A stretch of 31,184 nucleotides of DNA. Origin: an uncultured Dialister sp. GTDB lineage: Bacteria; Bacillota; Negativicutes; Veillonellales; Dialisteraceae. Every line of letters begins with the position of its first letter. The first letter of the stretch is position 1. Position numbers and translations under genes: made by a program. The stretch spans positions 1 through 31,184 of the forward strand of contig UQQQ01000025.1 in the NCBI GenBank assembly GCA_900543165.1, read 5' to 3'. Shown here one piece after another: positions 22,920 to 30,209 of the stretch. Under the pieces are notes generated by a model, which was given only the letters and a program-made list of their open reading frames with translations, had not been told where the DNA came from and did not search any database.

Positions 22920-24365
22920 ATGGCAGAGAACGAGAGCAAGCCGAAGGGCAACTGGAAGAAAGAGGGCTGGGGGAAAAAGCCGGACACGGATACGATGATC
23001 GTGACGCGCATCCCGCCGCAGAATATTGACGCGGAGAAGTCCGTGCTGGGGGCGATGCTGCTCGACAAGGACGCGATCATGACGGCAGAGGACAAGCTGA
23101 CGGCCGCAGATTTCTACCGCGAAGCGAATGCGATCGTCTTTCAGGCGATTCTGAATCTGGCGCACAAGGGGGAGCCGGCGGATATTCTGACGGTGACGGA
23201 AGAGCTGAAGCGCATGGGGCGTCTGGATGACGTAGGGGGCGTCCTCTATGTCAATGATCTGCCGGCGAATGTGGTCACGACGAAGATGGTGGACCGCCAC
23301 GCTGACATTGTCGCGGACAAGGCGAAGCTCCGGCGTCTGATCGATGCGGCCGGTGTCATCACGGACGAGGCGTACTCGGAGCGCGATGATGTCGAGGATA
23401 TCACGGACAATGCGGAGAAAACGATCCTTGCCGTGACGCGTGATGACCGCCGCTCGGATTTCACCTCGATCGGAGAGGCGGTGCAGAATGAGCTGCAGGA
23501 AATCACGCGGAAATTCAAGAACAAAGAGTCCATCACGGGACTTCCCAGCGGATTTCCTTCTCTTGATGCGCTGACGAGCGGTTTCCAGAAGGGCGACTTC
23601 GTCATCGTGGCGGCGCGCCCGTCCATGGGTAAGACGGCTTTTGTGCTGAATATCGCGAAGAACATGAGCATTTCCTCGGCGCACAAGCATGTCGCCTTCT
23701 TCTCGCTGGAAATGTCACGCGAACAGCTCGTGCAAAGATTGCTCTGCTCGACGGCGCTCGTCGATAGCGCGAAGCTCCGTACCGGGCGGATTTCCACACA
23801 GAAGGAGTGGGACCAGCTTGCTTCTGCGGCCAGCGTCCTCATGGATGCGCCGCTCTTCATCGATGATACGCCGGGGGTGTCCGTCTCGGAGATCCGCTCC
23901 AAGTGCCGCCGCCTGAAGGCAGAGCAGGGGCTCGACATCATCATGATCGACTATCTGCAGCTCATGCAGGCGAAGAATACCCTGCGCAACGGGGATAACC
24001 GTCAGCAGGAAATTTCCGAGATTTCCCGCTCGCTGAAAAGTCTGGCGCGTGAGCTGAATGTCCCAGTCATCGCTCTTTCGCAGCTGTCACGAAGCGTCGA
24101 GTCCCGTCAGGACCACCGCCCGCTCCTGTCTGACCTGCGAGAATCCGGCTCTCTGGAGCAGGATGCGGACATGGTCTCCTTCCTCTTCCGTCCCGCGTAC
24201 TACGATCGTGACATGGAGGATGACAATCCGCAGAAGAATGAGACGGAAATCATCCTCGCCAAGAACCGTAACGGCCCTGTGGATACAGTGAAGCTCCTCT
24301 TCGCCGGCCAGTTCACGCTCTTCTATGAACTCACCAATCAGGAACCGCCGCCGGATATGATGTAG
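22920..24365 (+). CDS. dnaB: replicative DNA helicase DnaB
   Basis: The hexameric ATP-driven 5'-3' helicase of the replication fork. The N-terminal DnaB domain begins at RIPPQNIDAEKSVLGAMLLD and contains YREANAIVFQAIL and LPANVVTTKMVDRHADIV. The RecA-like C-terminal domain has LPSGFPSLDALTSGFQKGD, Walker A ARPSMGKT (232-239, K238), FFSLEMSREQLVQRLL, the Walker B segment IIMIDYLQLM, ALSQLSRSVE, and SDLRESGSLEQDADMV. The 481 residues are slightly longer than usual because of a polar N-terminal extension (about 35 residues rich in Lys, Glu and Gly). AAAGGAG lies eight bases before ATG 22,920; an earlier in-frame start is inside the promoter. In related Firmicutes it follows rplI; here it is flanked on both sides by composite repeats and pilin-like genes. 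Confidence 0.97.
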   Translation: MAENESKPKGNWKKEGWGKKPDTDTMIVTRIPPQNIDAEKSVLGAMLLDKDAIMTAEDKLTAADFYREANAIVFQAILNLAHKGEPADILTVTEELKRMGRLDDVGGVLYVNDLPANVVTTKMVDRHADIVADKAKLRRLIDAAGVITDEAYSERDDVEDITDNAEKTILAVTRDDRRSDFTSIGEAVQNELQEITRKFKNKESITGLPSGFPSLDALTSGFQKGDFVIVAARPSMGKTAFVLNIAKNMSISSAHKHVAFFSLEMSREQLVQRLLCSTALVDSAKLRTGRISTQKEWDQLASAASVLMDAPLFIDDTPGVSVSEIRSKCRRLKAEQGLDIIMIDYLQLMQAKNTLRNGDNRQQEISEISRSLKSLARELNVPVIALSQLSRSVESRQDHRPLLSDLRESGSLEQDADMVSFLFRPAYYDRDMEDDNPQKNETEIILAKNRNGPVDTVKLLFAGQFTLFYELTNQEPPPDMM

Positions 24366-24369
24366 GAGG

Positions 24370-24582
24370 GGGATCAGGGTCAGGGTTAGCCCGTGGGGCG
24401 TGCCGCCCTTTGATTACGTTTGAAGCCTCGTTTGAATGAGAAATTAGAAATGAGAAATGCGAAATGGTGGTGCGGCGCATAAAAATATAGAAGCGCCGCG
24501 GAGTATAAATCATGATGATGTCCGAAGGTTGTATTTAGTCACCAGTCACTAGTCACTCCTAATCCCTAATCCCTAGCTAATT
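24370..24582 (-). repeat. composite intergenic repeat, copy 4 (reverse orientation)
   Basis: Plus-strand modules: CAGGGTCAGGGTTAGCCCG, TGGGGCGTGCCGCCC, TTTGATTACGTTTGAAGCC, GAATGAGAAATTAGAAATG with AGAAATGCGAAATGG, the GCGGCGC/GCGCCGC hairpin (24,472-24,478 with 24,493-24,499), GTCCGAAGG, TTAGTCACCAGTCACTAG, and CTAATCCCTAATCCCTAG. It ends a few bases before the ribosome binding site of the next gene, so its end may be transcribed as the 5' leader. Confidence 0.87.
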
Positions 24583-24598
24583 TCCCTAAGGAGGCAAA

Positions 24599-24961
24599 AT
24601 GAAAACACATCGCGGCTTCCTCATGGTCTGGGTGCTCGCGGGGGTCACGGTCATCCTGATCCTTGCCGGCAGCGTCGCGCTGACGCTTTCGCAGGCGATG
24701 CGCCGGGAGGTCAGGATGGAGATCGCGACCGATGAAGTCCTCATTGTACAGGAAGCGCTGGAGCAGGGGAAAGCGGCGGTGCGCTTTAGTACGCCGCTTT
24801 CCATCTCAAAAGGAGACGTGGTAAGGAATGGGAGAACGTACCGCGTAGATCTCCATCAGGAAGAGACCGCAATAGAGGGAGCCGCCGTCATCCGTCTTTC
24901 CTGTGAAGTCACCCATGAAAGCGGGGAGACCTACCGGGCCGAGACGCTGGTGGATCGGTGA
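24599..24961 (+). CDS. small pilin-like (minor pseudopilin) protein lacking Glu5
   Basis: A 120-residue protein with a short prepilin-type leader MKTHRG, predicted cleavage G6|F7, then a hydrophobic helix FLMVWVLAGVTVILILAGSV and a soluble domain (VVRNGRTYRVDLHQEE, GAAVIRLSCEVTHESGETYR). The usual Glu at mature position 5 is replaced by Trp, as tolerated in tip subunits such as GspK/PilX-type proteins. TAAGGAGG lies a few bases before the ATG. It is separated from the peptidase/pseudopilin pair by dnaB and two composite repeats. It probably belongs to the same machine, but an unrelated small membrane protein cannot be excluded. Confidence 0.65.
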   Translation: MKTHRGFLMVWVLAGVTVILILAGSVALTLSQAMRREVRMEIATDEVLIVQEALEQGKAAVRFSTPLSISKGDVVRNGRTYRVDLHQEETAIEGAAVIRLSCEVTHESGETYRAETLVDR

Positions 24962-25390
24962 CTGGTAGCTGGGGACTAGTAGCTAGTAGCTAGTGACTGG
25001 TGACTGGGATCCCCCGTAACGTCATCCCGAGCGTAGCCGAGAGATCTCTACTGCACTGCGATAATCAGCACGTATGCACTGAGAAAAAACGATGGCCAGG
25101 TGCTGCCTCACATGTGGCAATGAGCGTTCTACAAGGAGGATCTCTCGGCTGCGCTTCCGATGACGACGGCGCGAAACGCTATCAAAACTTCGCGGCGCTT
25201 AGATCCTTCGACTCAGTTCTCTTATCTCAGATAAGCCATTTTTTAACATACGACGTTTTCCCCGCTCAGGATGACGAAATGCGCTGCACCTTCCCCGCTG
25301 AACCCGTAGAACCTACAGAACCTCTTTCGCAAAGGGGCAAAGGGCAGAACGCCCAAGGGGCGAACCCTGAACCCAGTGTCCCCTGTTGAA
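24962..25390 (+). repeat. composite intergenic repeat, copy 5 (forward, diverged)
   Basis: GTGACTGG/CTAGTAGCTAGTGACTGG units (24,959-25,007) are followed by a 146-base segment with inverted ends: GTCATCCCGAGCGTAGCC (from 25,021) and its complement near 25,140-25,166. Then come CACCTTCCCCGCTGAACCCG (25,287 on), close to 20,120-20,144, and AACGCCC...GGGCGAACCCTGAACCC. It shares the forward order of copies 6 and 7 but its middle is different. No gene is supported here, although an open frame of 129 codons crosses it. Confidence 0.75.
25021..25166. repeat. 146-base segment with terminal inverted repeats
   Basis: The ends (GTCATCCCGAGCGTAGCCG, continuing AGAGATCT, and GATCTCTCGGCTGCGCTT, continuing CCGATGAC) are imperfect inverted repeats of about 27 bases. 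Related single copies (GTCATTTCGAGCGAAGCGAG) occur at 26,537-26,560 and 29,197-29,222, and inverted at 21,452-21,481. It is too short for a transposase. It fits a MITE-like or transcribed hairpin element. Confidence 0.6.
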
Positions 25391-25413
25391 CGCATTCTCC
25401 AACATGCTATAAT
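25386..25413 (+). promoter_or_regulatory. promoter of the L,D-transpeptidase gene
   Basis: TTGAAC (25,386-25,391), 16 bases, then TATAAT (25,408-25,413) with a TGC extension. The start codon follows about 30 bases later. Confidence 0.75.
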
Positions 25414-25442
25414 AAAGAAAAAAGCTAAAAGGTGGGATTTCT

Positions 25443-26438
25443 TTGTTGAAAAAAGTACTCATGACCATGGCGCTCTGTGCCGTCACCGCCATGCCTTTCG
25501 TTTCCGATGCGAAGGACAATGCGGGTGCCCAGCTCCTTGCTGCGGCGGAAGCGATGCAGGAAAAAGCGGAAGACACGGTGAAGAAACCGGCTTTCGAGGA
25601 CAAGCGGATCGAGATCAATCTGGCAAGCCGTCTCCTCACCCTGTATCAGGGGGACGTCGGCATCCGCATGTATCCTGTCGCACCGGGCAAGCCGGATTTG
25701 CCGACACCGATCGGGCGGCGCAAGGTGGTCGATATGGAGATCAATCCGACCTGGATCGATCCGGATAATCCGGACGCCAAAGTGCCATCGGGGCCGGACT
25801 GCCCGCTCGGCTACCGCTGGATCGGCATTGGCGGGAATTACGGGATCCATGGGACGAATGTGCCGTCCTCCATTGGCGGCTACGCTTCCCACGGCTGCGT
25901 TCGCATGTACGAGAAGGATGTCGAAGACCTCTTCGACCACATCGTGAAGGGGATCCCTGTCGACATCAAGTATGAGCGTGTCGTGGCAGAGATGGATCCG
26001 GACAAGACGGTCGTCTACTACATATATCCCGACGGCTATGGCCGGCAGCCGCTCGAGATCTCTGATGTCAGAAAGAAACTGGCGAAGCTGGGAGCGGGCA
26101 GCCTTGCTGACGATGCGAGCATCCAGCAGGCGATCGACAGCTCGGATGGGCAGCCTCGCTATGTGGCAAAGGTCTATGACCTGTATCTCAAAGGAGAGCT
26201 GCTCGATGTCCACGCCTATGGCAAGGATGGACACGTGTATCTTCCCGTGATGGCCGTCGCGAAGGCCGCCGGCATTCGCACGGAGTGGTCGCCGAACTGG
26301 CAGCGCTTCACTACTGTCTTTGGCAAGGCGCCCGGCCTACAGAGAGGGAAATACATCTATATCGATGCGAATGATGCGCCGGCGCTTTTCCGCCTCACGG
26401 GTCATCTGGATGAGAAGCACAATTTCATACTGGAATAA
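25443..26438 (+). CDS. secreted L,D-transpeptidase (YkuD) with C-terminal CuAO-like domain
   Basis: It is predicted to cross-link or modify peptidoglycan stems in the periplasm, giving beta-lactam-tolerant 3-3 links or attaching proteins. A signal peptide covers about 25 residues (LKKVLMTMALCAVTAMPFVSDA), with likely cleavage after SDA. The YkuD domain spans about 55-185 and holds the catalytic motif HGTNVPSSIGGYASHGCVRM (H150, C152, R154). The C-terminal part (about 235-331: GELLDVHAYGKDGHVYLPVMAVAKAAG, YIYIDANDAPALF) resembles the copper-amine-oxidase N-terminal-like domain common in Firmicute wall proteins. Start: two tandem TTG codons at 25,443 and 25,446; the first is seven bases after AGGTGGG. 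ATG 25,461 would remove the two lysines of the signal peptide. It is followed by its own terminator and by the PBP gene, a related wall function. Confidence 0.9.
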   Translation: MLKKVLMTMALCAVTAMPFVSDAKDNAGAQLLAAAEAMQEKAEDTVKKPAFEDKRIEINLASRLLTLYQGDVGIRMYPVAPGKPDLPTPIGRRKVVDMEINPTWIDPDNPDAKVPSGPDCPLGYRWIGIGGNYGIHGTNVPSSIGGYASHGCVRMYEKDVEDLFDHIVKGIPVDIKYERVVAEMDPDKTVVYYIYPDGYGRQPLEISDVRKKLAKLGAGSLADDASIQQAIDSSDGQPRYVAKVYDLYLKGELLDVHAYGKDGHVYLPVMAVAKAAGIRTEWSPNWQRFTTVFGKAPGLQRGKYIYIDANDAPALFRLTGHLDEKHNFILE

Positions 26439-26440
26439 CG

Positions 26441-26469
26441 AAATCCGCTCCAAAAGGAGCGGATTTTTT
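26441..26469 (+). terminator. terminator of the L,D-transpeptidase gene
   Basis: AAATCCGCTCC and GGAGCGGATTT form a perfect stem around AAAA, followed by a run of T residues. It starts two bases after the stop codon. Confidence 0.95.
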
Positions 26470-26471
26470 GA

Positions 26472-26872
26472 TGCTGGTGACTAGTGACTGGTGACTAGTG
26501 GCTAGGAGACTAGGAGGCATTGGACTCTCTCGTATCGTCATTTCGAGCGAAGCGAGAAATCTTCCTTGCAGACCGATCAACGAAGGATGTGTGAAATAGG
26601 GATTTGTGACTTGTTCCCGCGCGCTTTCATACCGCCAGTGCCCTATCCGCCCCTGCGGGGTACCTTCCCCGCAAGGGGGGCTGACGATACGAGAATCGCG
26701 TCATCTCATAAGACCTTCGGGCATCGCCCCATAAATATTCGCGGCGAAGCCGCTACCACCATTTCGCATTTCTCATTTCTAATTTCGCATTCAAGCAAAG
26801 CTTTCATCCCCAATCAGTGGACGAGCCGCCCCATGGGCTAACCTTGAACCCCTGAACCCTGTTCCTGTTTCT
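26472..26872 (+). repeat. composite intergenic repeat, full copy 6 (forward orientation)
   Basis: The most complete forward copy. In order: GTGACTAGTGACTGG units; CTAGGAGACTAGGAGG; GGACTCTCTCG; TCGTCATTTCGAGCGAAGCG with AGAAATCTT; TTTCATACCGCCAGTG; CCCTATCCGCCCC...CCTTCCCC (26,641-26,670); ACGATACGAGA; CCTTCGGGCATCGCCCC; ATAAATATTCGCGGCGAAGC; TACCACCATTTCGCATTTCTC plus ATTTCTAATTTCGCATTC; GAGCCGCCCCATGGGC; TAACCTTGAACCCCTGAACC. Its reverse complement matches copy 2 module by module. It fills the gap before the PBP promoter. Confidence 0.88.
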
Positions 26873-26885
26873 CATTTCCAACCTG

Positions 26886-26894
26886 TGTTATAAT
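26886..26894 (+). promoter_or_regulatory. perfect extended -10 promoter of the PBP gene
   Basis: TGT plus TATAAT (26,886-26,894) lies directly after the composite repeat and about 77 bases before the start codon. No strong -35 is seen. Confidence 0.72.
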
Positions 26895-26971
26895 ATAGAT
26901 ACTTGTATGCCCATTGCGTTTTGTTGAAACAGGAAGAATGCAATTTACATTTTCGATCACAGGAGCGATTT

Positions 26972-29047
26972 ATGAAGAATTCAGATATTCGTCGGGAGCA
27001 GCCGAAGAAGCGATCCACTTTTAAGAAAGTGCTGGTCTTTCTCTTCGTGATCGGCTTCATCGCGGTCGCGGGCGCGGCGGCCGGATTTTTTGTATCTGTC
27101 TCGAGCCATCTGCCGGACGTGGCAGGAAACATCACGCCGAATGCGTCCTCGCGCATCTATGATGACAAGGGACGGCTCATCACGACCGTCCATGCGGAAG
27201 AGAACCGCATCCCGGTGCCGATCTCTCAGGTGCCGCAGAATCTGCAGAATGCATTCGTCGCGGCCGAGGATGTGCGCTTCTATGAGCATCATGGCGTCGA
27301 TCCGCGCGGCATCCTGCGCGCGGCCTTTGCGAATCTGACGAGCGGCAATGCGACGGGGCAGGGCGGTTCGACCATCACCCAGCAGCTCGCGCGCAATGCC
27401 TTCCTCACGCAGGAGCAGACGCTGAAAAGAAAGCTGCTCGAAGTGGTGCTGGCTTTTGAAATCGAAAGCAAGTACACCAAGAAGCAGATCCTGGAAATGT
27501 ACATGAATCAGATCTATTTCGGTCAGGGCTGCTACGGCATCCAGACCGCGGCGCATGTGTATTTCGGAAAAGATGTGAAGGACCTTTCGCTCCCACAGTG
27601 TGCGATGCTGGCAGGTCTTCCGAACAGTCCGAACTATTACTCGCCATTCCGCAGCCTCGAGGCGGCGAAGTACCGTCAGGGCATCGTACTCGACCAGATG
27701 GCAAAGTACGGCTACATTTCCGCGGCGGACGCACAGGCGGCGAAAGCGGCCGATGTGCATCTAGCCAAGCAGGACAAAGGCAAATCCGGCGCGGGGACCG
27801 CGCAGTATTTCATCAACTATGTCATCCAGTCCATCAGCGACAAGTACGACTCGGATGCGATCTACAAAGAAGGACTGCAGGTCTACACCACGCTGAATCT
27901 TGACATGCAGAAGGAAGCGGAGAAGGCACTCGCTTCCGAGCTGCCGAAAGGAAATAAGGACAGCAAGGGCCTCACCCAGCCGCAGGGAGCGCTCGTCACC
28001 ATCGAGACGGGCACGGGCCATGTGAAAGCCATGGTCGGCGGACGCGGCGAAGACCAGTTCAACCGCGCGACACAGATGGTCCGTCAGCCGGGCTCGGCCT
28101 TCAAGCCGTTCGTGTATCTGACGGCTTTTGAAAACAAGTACAGCCCTTACGATACCATCAGCAATGAGAAGAAGACCTATGCGGGCGGCTGGACGCCGAA
28201 GAACTACGGCGGCACCTCGGGCGGCAAAGTGACGCTTGAAGAAGCGCTCGTACATTCCATGAATATCCCGACCATCGACCTCGCAGACAAGGTCGGCATG
28301 TCGAAGATCCTCGCTACCGCGGAGGCCTGCGGCATTTCCACTCTCGTCAAGGACGGCAAGGCGAATGATAACAACCTCGCAGCCTCCATCGGCGGCCTGA
28401 CCAATGGCGTCTCCCTGATCGATATGGCGAAGGCGTACAGCGTCTTTGCGAATGGCGGCAAGCTCGTCGAACCGACGGCGATCCTGAAGGTCGTCGATCG
28501 CAATGGCAATGTGCTCGAAGACCATTCGCAGGCCGCTCCCGGCAAGCAGGTCGTGAGTGAAAATGCGGTGTATCGCCTGACCAGCATTCTGGAAGAGGTC
28601 GTTTCCAGAGGCACCGGCGGCAACGCCTCTATCGGACGCACCGCAGCCGGCAAGACAGGGACCACTGATGATGAGCACGATGCCTGGTTCGTCGGCTACA
28701 CGCCGGAGCTTGTCACCGCTGTCTGGATCGGCGATGATACCTCGACCAATGCCGGCTACACCGGCGGCACCATACCGGCGGCTATCTGGCGCGACTTCAT
28801 GAGCGTGGCTCTCGGTCAGTACAAGTCGAAGTCTTTCGACATCCCGGACTCTGTACGCGCTGAAATGGCAAAAGCCCGCGAGGCGCAGGCGAAGAAGGAA
28901 GCCGAAGAAAAAGCCAAGGCAGAAAAAGAGAAGAAGGATAAGGAAAAGGAAAAGGAAAAGAAATCCGCCGGCAGCAAGCTTCTCGACCGCATCACCGGCA
29001 AAACACCGGCGAAGCCGCAGGAAGGAACGGATAAGCCGACGAATTGA
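26972..29047 (+). CDS. class A penicillin-binding protein (PBP1A family)
   Basis: A bifunctional peptidoglycan glycosyltransferase/transpeptidase anchored in the inner membrane. A short basic cytoplasmic tail precedes one membrane segment (about 20-45). The GT51 domain contains FVAAEDVRFYEHHGVDPRGI (catalytic E99), GGSTITQQLARN, KRKLLEVVLAFEIE, MYMNQIYFGQGCYGI, and LAGLPNSPNYYSP. The transpeptidase domain has SAFK (S375, K378), the SMN motif in LVHSMNIPT, and KTGT (561-564). The last 60 residues are a Lys/Glu/Ala-rich charged tail ending in AKPQEGTDKPTN. The length of 691 residues is normal. I chose ATG 26,972 (AGGAG six bases upstream); the TTG at 26,903 adds 23 residues just after the promoter and is unlikely. 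It is a single gene with its own promoter and terminator. Confidence 0.95.
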   Translation: MKNSDIRREQPKKRSTFKKVLVFLFVIGFIAVAGAAAGFFVSVSSHLPDVAGNITPNASSRIYDDKGRLITTVHAEENRIPVPISQVPQNLQNAFVAAEDVRFYEHHGVDPRGILRAAFANLTSGNATGQGGSTITQQLARNAFLTQEQTLKRKLLEVVLAFEIESKYTKKQILEMYMNQIYFGQGCYGIQTAAHVYFGKDVKDLSLPQCAMLAGLPNSPNYYSPFRSLEAAKYRQGIVLDQMAKYGYISAADAQAAKAADVHLAKQDKGKSGAGTAQYFINYVIQSISDKYDSDAIYKEGLQVYTTLNLDMQKEAEKALASELPKGNKDSKGLTQPQGALVTIETGTGHVKAMVGGRGEDQFNRATQMVRQPGSAFKPFVYLTAFENKYSPYDTISNEKKTYAGGWTPKNYGGTSGGKVTLEEALVHSMNIPTIDLADKVGMSKILATAEACGISTLVKDGKANDNNLAASIGGLTNGVSLIDMAKAYSVFANGGKLVEPTAILKVVDRNGNVLEDHSQAAPGKQVVSENAVYRLTSILEEVVSRGTGGNASIGRTAAGKTGTTDDEHDAWFVGYTPELVTAVWIGDDTSTNAGYTGGTIPAAIWRDFMSVALGQYKSKSFDIPDSVRAEMAKAREAQAKKEAEEKAKAEKEKKDKEKEKEKKSAGSKLLDRITGKTPAKPQEGTDKPTN

Positions 29048-29066
29048 GTGAGTGTTCACGGTTCTA

Positions 29067-29103
29067 TAAAAATCCCGCTATCGTGAGAGATAGCGGGATT
29101 TTT
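29067..29103 (+). terminator. terminator of the PBP gene
   Basis: AAAAATCCCGCTATC pairs with GATAGCGGGATTTTT around GTGAGA. It lies about 20 bases after the stop codon. Confidence 0.95.
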
Positions 29104-29129
29104 GCGTGGAGAATCCTGGATGCCATGTC

Positions 29130-29465
29130 GGATGACTAGTAGCTGGTGACTGGTGACTGGCAGCTAGTGACTGGAAGACATCAGATGGTTTCGTATCGTC
29201 ATTTCGAGCGTAAGCGAGAAATCTTTTTCGTTTCCCTAGGACTCACGCTTTCCCCACATGTGCCGCGCCACTCTTCGCTTTCATCATCTGTCTTTCATAC
29301 CGCCAGTGCCCTATCCGCCCCTACGGGGCACCTTCCCCTCGAGGGGAAGGCTAACGATACGAGGGGAATCTGCTATCAAGAGACATTCGGGCATCGCCGC
29401 GCCACCATTTCTCATTTCTCATTTAGGAGATGCGTTCAAACGTAATTAAAGGGCGCCCCGTCCTG
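29130..29465 (+). repeat. composite intergenic repeat, copy 7 (forward orientation)
   Basis: Modules in forward order: GACTAGTAGCTGGTGACTGG units; TCGTATCGTCATTTCGAGCG then TAAGCGAGAAATCTT (29,191-29,225); CTTTCATACCGCCAGTG; CCCTATCCGCCCCTACGGGG then CACCTTCCCCT (29,309-29,339); GGCTAACGATACGAG; ACATTCGGGCATCGCCG; CACCATTTCTCATTTCTC; GCGTTCAAACGTAATTAAAG; GGGCGCCCCGTC. It lacks the GCGGCGAAGCCGC hairpin and the TTGAACCC tail of copy 6. It separates the PBP gene from the flavin reductase-like gene. Confidence 0.86.
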
Positions 29466-29479
29466 GCCCTTGCACCGAT

Positions 29480-29508
29480 AAAGGAGTCCCCCAAACGGGA
29501 CTCCTTTT
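29480..29508. terminator. hairpin terminator at the end of the flavin reductase-like gene
   Basis: AAGGAGTCCC (29,481-29,490) pairs with GGGACTCCTT (29,497-29,506), loop CCAAAC. A T-run follows on the plus strand; on the minus strand only three T follow. It begins at the minus-strand stop codon. Confidence 0.75.
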
Positions 29509-30024
29509 TTATTCTTTCACCAGTACCTTTTCGATCGCACCGATGTACATGGTATGGAAATTTCCTGCTTCTTTTCCATCGTACCAGCGTTTTTCCATGG
29601 ACGGGTCGAGGAAGGTTTTGTCGTCGAGCTTTGCTTGAAGCATTTTCCTGCACACGAGGATCACATCCGCTTCCGCTACGCCGCAGGTGCCGGCCACGGG
29701 ATAGGGATGGAGACCGCATGCTTCCCATTTGTCACCATCGTGACCCGAGTGGGAACCCATGTATCCCAGCTCTTTCTTATAGCTTTCCGGAAGTGCCGAG
29801 ATGGTGAAGGTTTCCTTCGCATCGATGAATTCCTTCGTGCAGCGGTTTTGCCTGATATAGATGGTCGCTGCGTCCTTGCCCCACCATACGCCAAGGCCGC
29901 CCCAGCTGACGGTCATGGTATTCGATGCCTTTTCGTCCCCTGCCGTCACCAGAAACCAGCCCTTGCCGATCTGCGTGAATGGATTCCAAGTCAGTTCTTC
30001 TGTTTTGATTTCTTTAAAAGCCAT
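29509..30024 (-). CDS. flavin reductase-like FMN-binding split-barrel protein
   Basis: A 171-residue protein of the flavin reductase/flavoredoxin family, which binds FMN or reduces flavin for partner oxidoreductases in the cytoplasm. The flavin-binding barrel shows WFLVTAGDEKASNTMTVSWGG, VWWGKDAATIYIRQNRCTKEFI and ETFTISALPE, followed by GLHPYPVAGTCGVAEADVILVCR and a C-terminal NFHTMYIGAIEKVLVKE strand. AAGGAG lies eight bases before ATG 30,024; a longer in-frame start (30,093) would lie upstream of the promoter. The gene stands alone, divergent from the LuxR-type regulator. Its physiological partner is unknown. Confidence 0.85.
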   Translation of the reverse strand: MAFKEIKTEELTWNPFTQIGKGWFLVTAGDEKASNTMTVSWGGLGVWWGKDAATIYIRQNRCTKEFIDAKETFTISALPESYKKELGYMGSHSGHDGDKWEACGLHPYPVAGTCGVAEADVILVCRKMLQAKLDDKTFLDPSMEKRWYDGKEAGNFHTMYIGAIEKVLVKE

Positions 30025-30061
30025 GATATCGCTCCTTTGGTAAATGGTTTTAGCTGTTTTT

Positions 30062-30070
30062 ATTATAGCA
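30062..30070 (-). promoter_or_regulatory. extended -10 promoter of the flavin reductase-like gene
   Basis: On the minus strand TGC plus TATAAT (30,070 down to 30,062) is a perfect extended -10. The transcript start would be about 25-30 bases before the ATG. Confidence 0.72.
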
Positions 30071-30077
30071 TATATAG

Positions 30078-30104
30078 GGAAAGGCTGATTCAATCAGTGT
30101 TTCC
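30078..30104. repeat. short palindrome related to the element at 5249-5298
   Basis: GGAAAGGCTGATT and AATCAGTGTTTCC are near-complementary 13-base arms around one base (two mismatches). The right arm is identical to 5282-5294, and the left arm resembles the complement of the same end. It lies directly upstream of the minus-strand promoter at 30,062-30,070. Confidence 0.5.
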
Positions 30105-30172
30105 TAAGAAAAACTGCATGGCTTTCCAAACCCATCAAATGACAGCAGCCTTGCGACATACACTCATTTTTA

Positions 30173-30181
30173 TGCTATAAT
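30173..30181 (+). promoter_or_regulatory. extended -10 promoter of the LuxR-type regulator gene
   Basis: TGC plus TATAAT (30,173-30,181) lies about 28 bases before the ATG. TTGCGA (30,151-30,156) is a possible -35 at 19 bases, longer than ideal. Confidence 0.68.
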
Positions 30182-30209
30182 ACGAATATTACAGGGGGGA
30201 CAGATCGCT

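Noticed and set aside
24959..25010. CRISPR-like array of GTGACTGG/CTAGTAGC units
   Set aside because: Units are seven to eight bases, adjacent without unique spacers, and no cas gene is present.
25000..25389. A 129-codon plus-strand open frame after the small pilin gene
   Set aside because: It consists entirely of composite-repeat modules that occur in different frames at other copies, so it is not a conserved protein.
27761..29059. A 432-codon minus-strand open frame antisense to the PBP gene
   Set aside because: It is an Arg/Asp/Gly-rich shadow with no recognisable motif, whereas the plus strand carries complete GT51 and transpeptidase domains.
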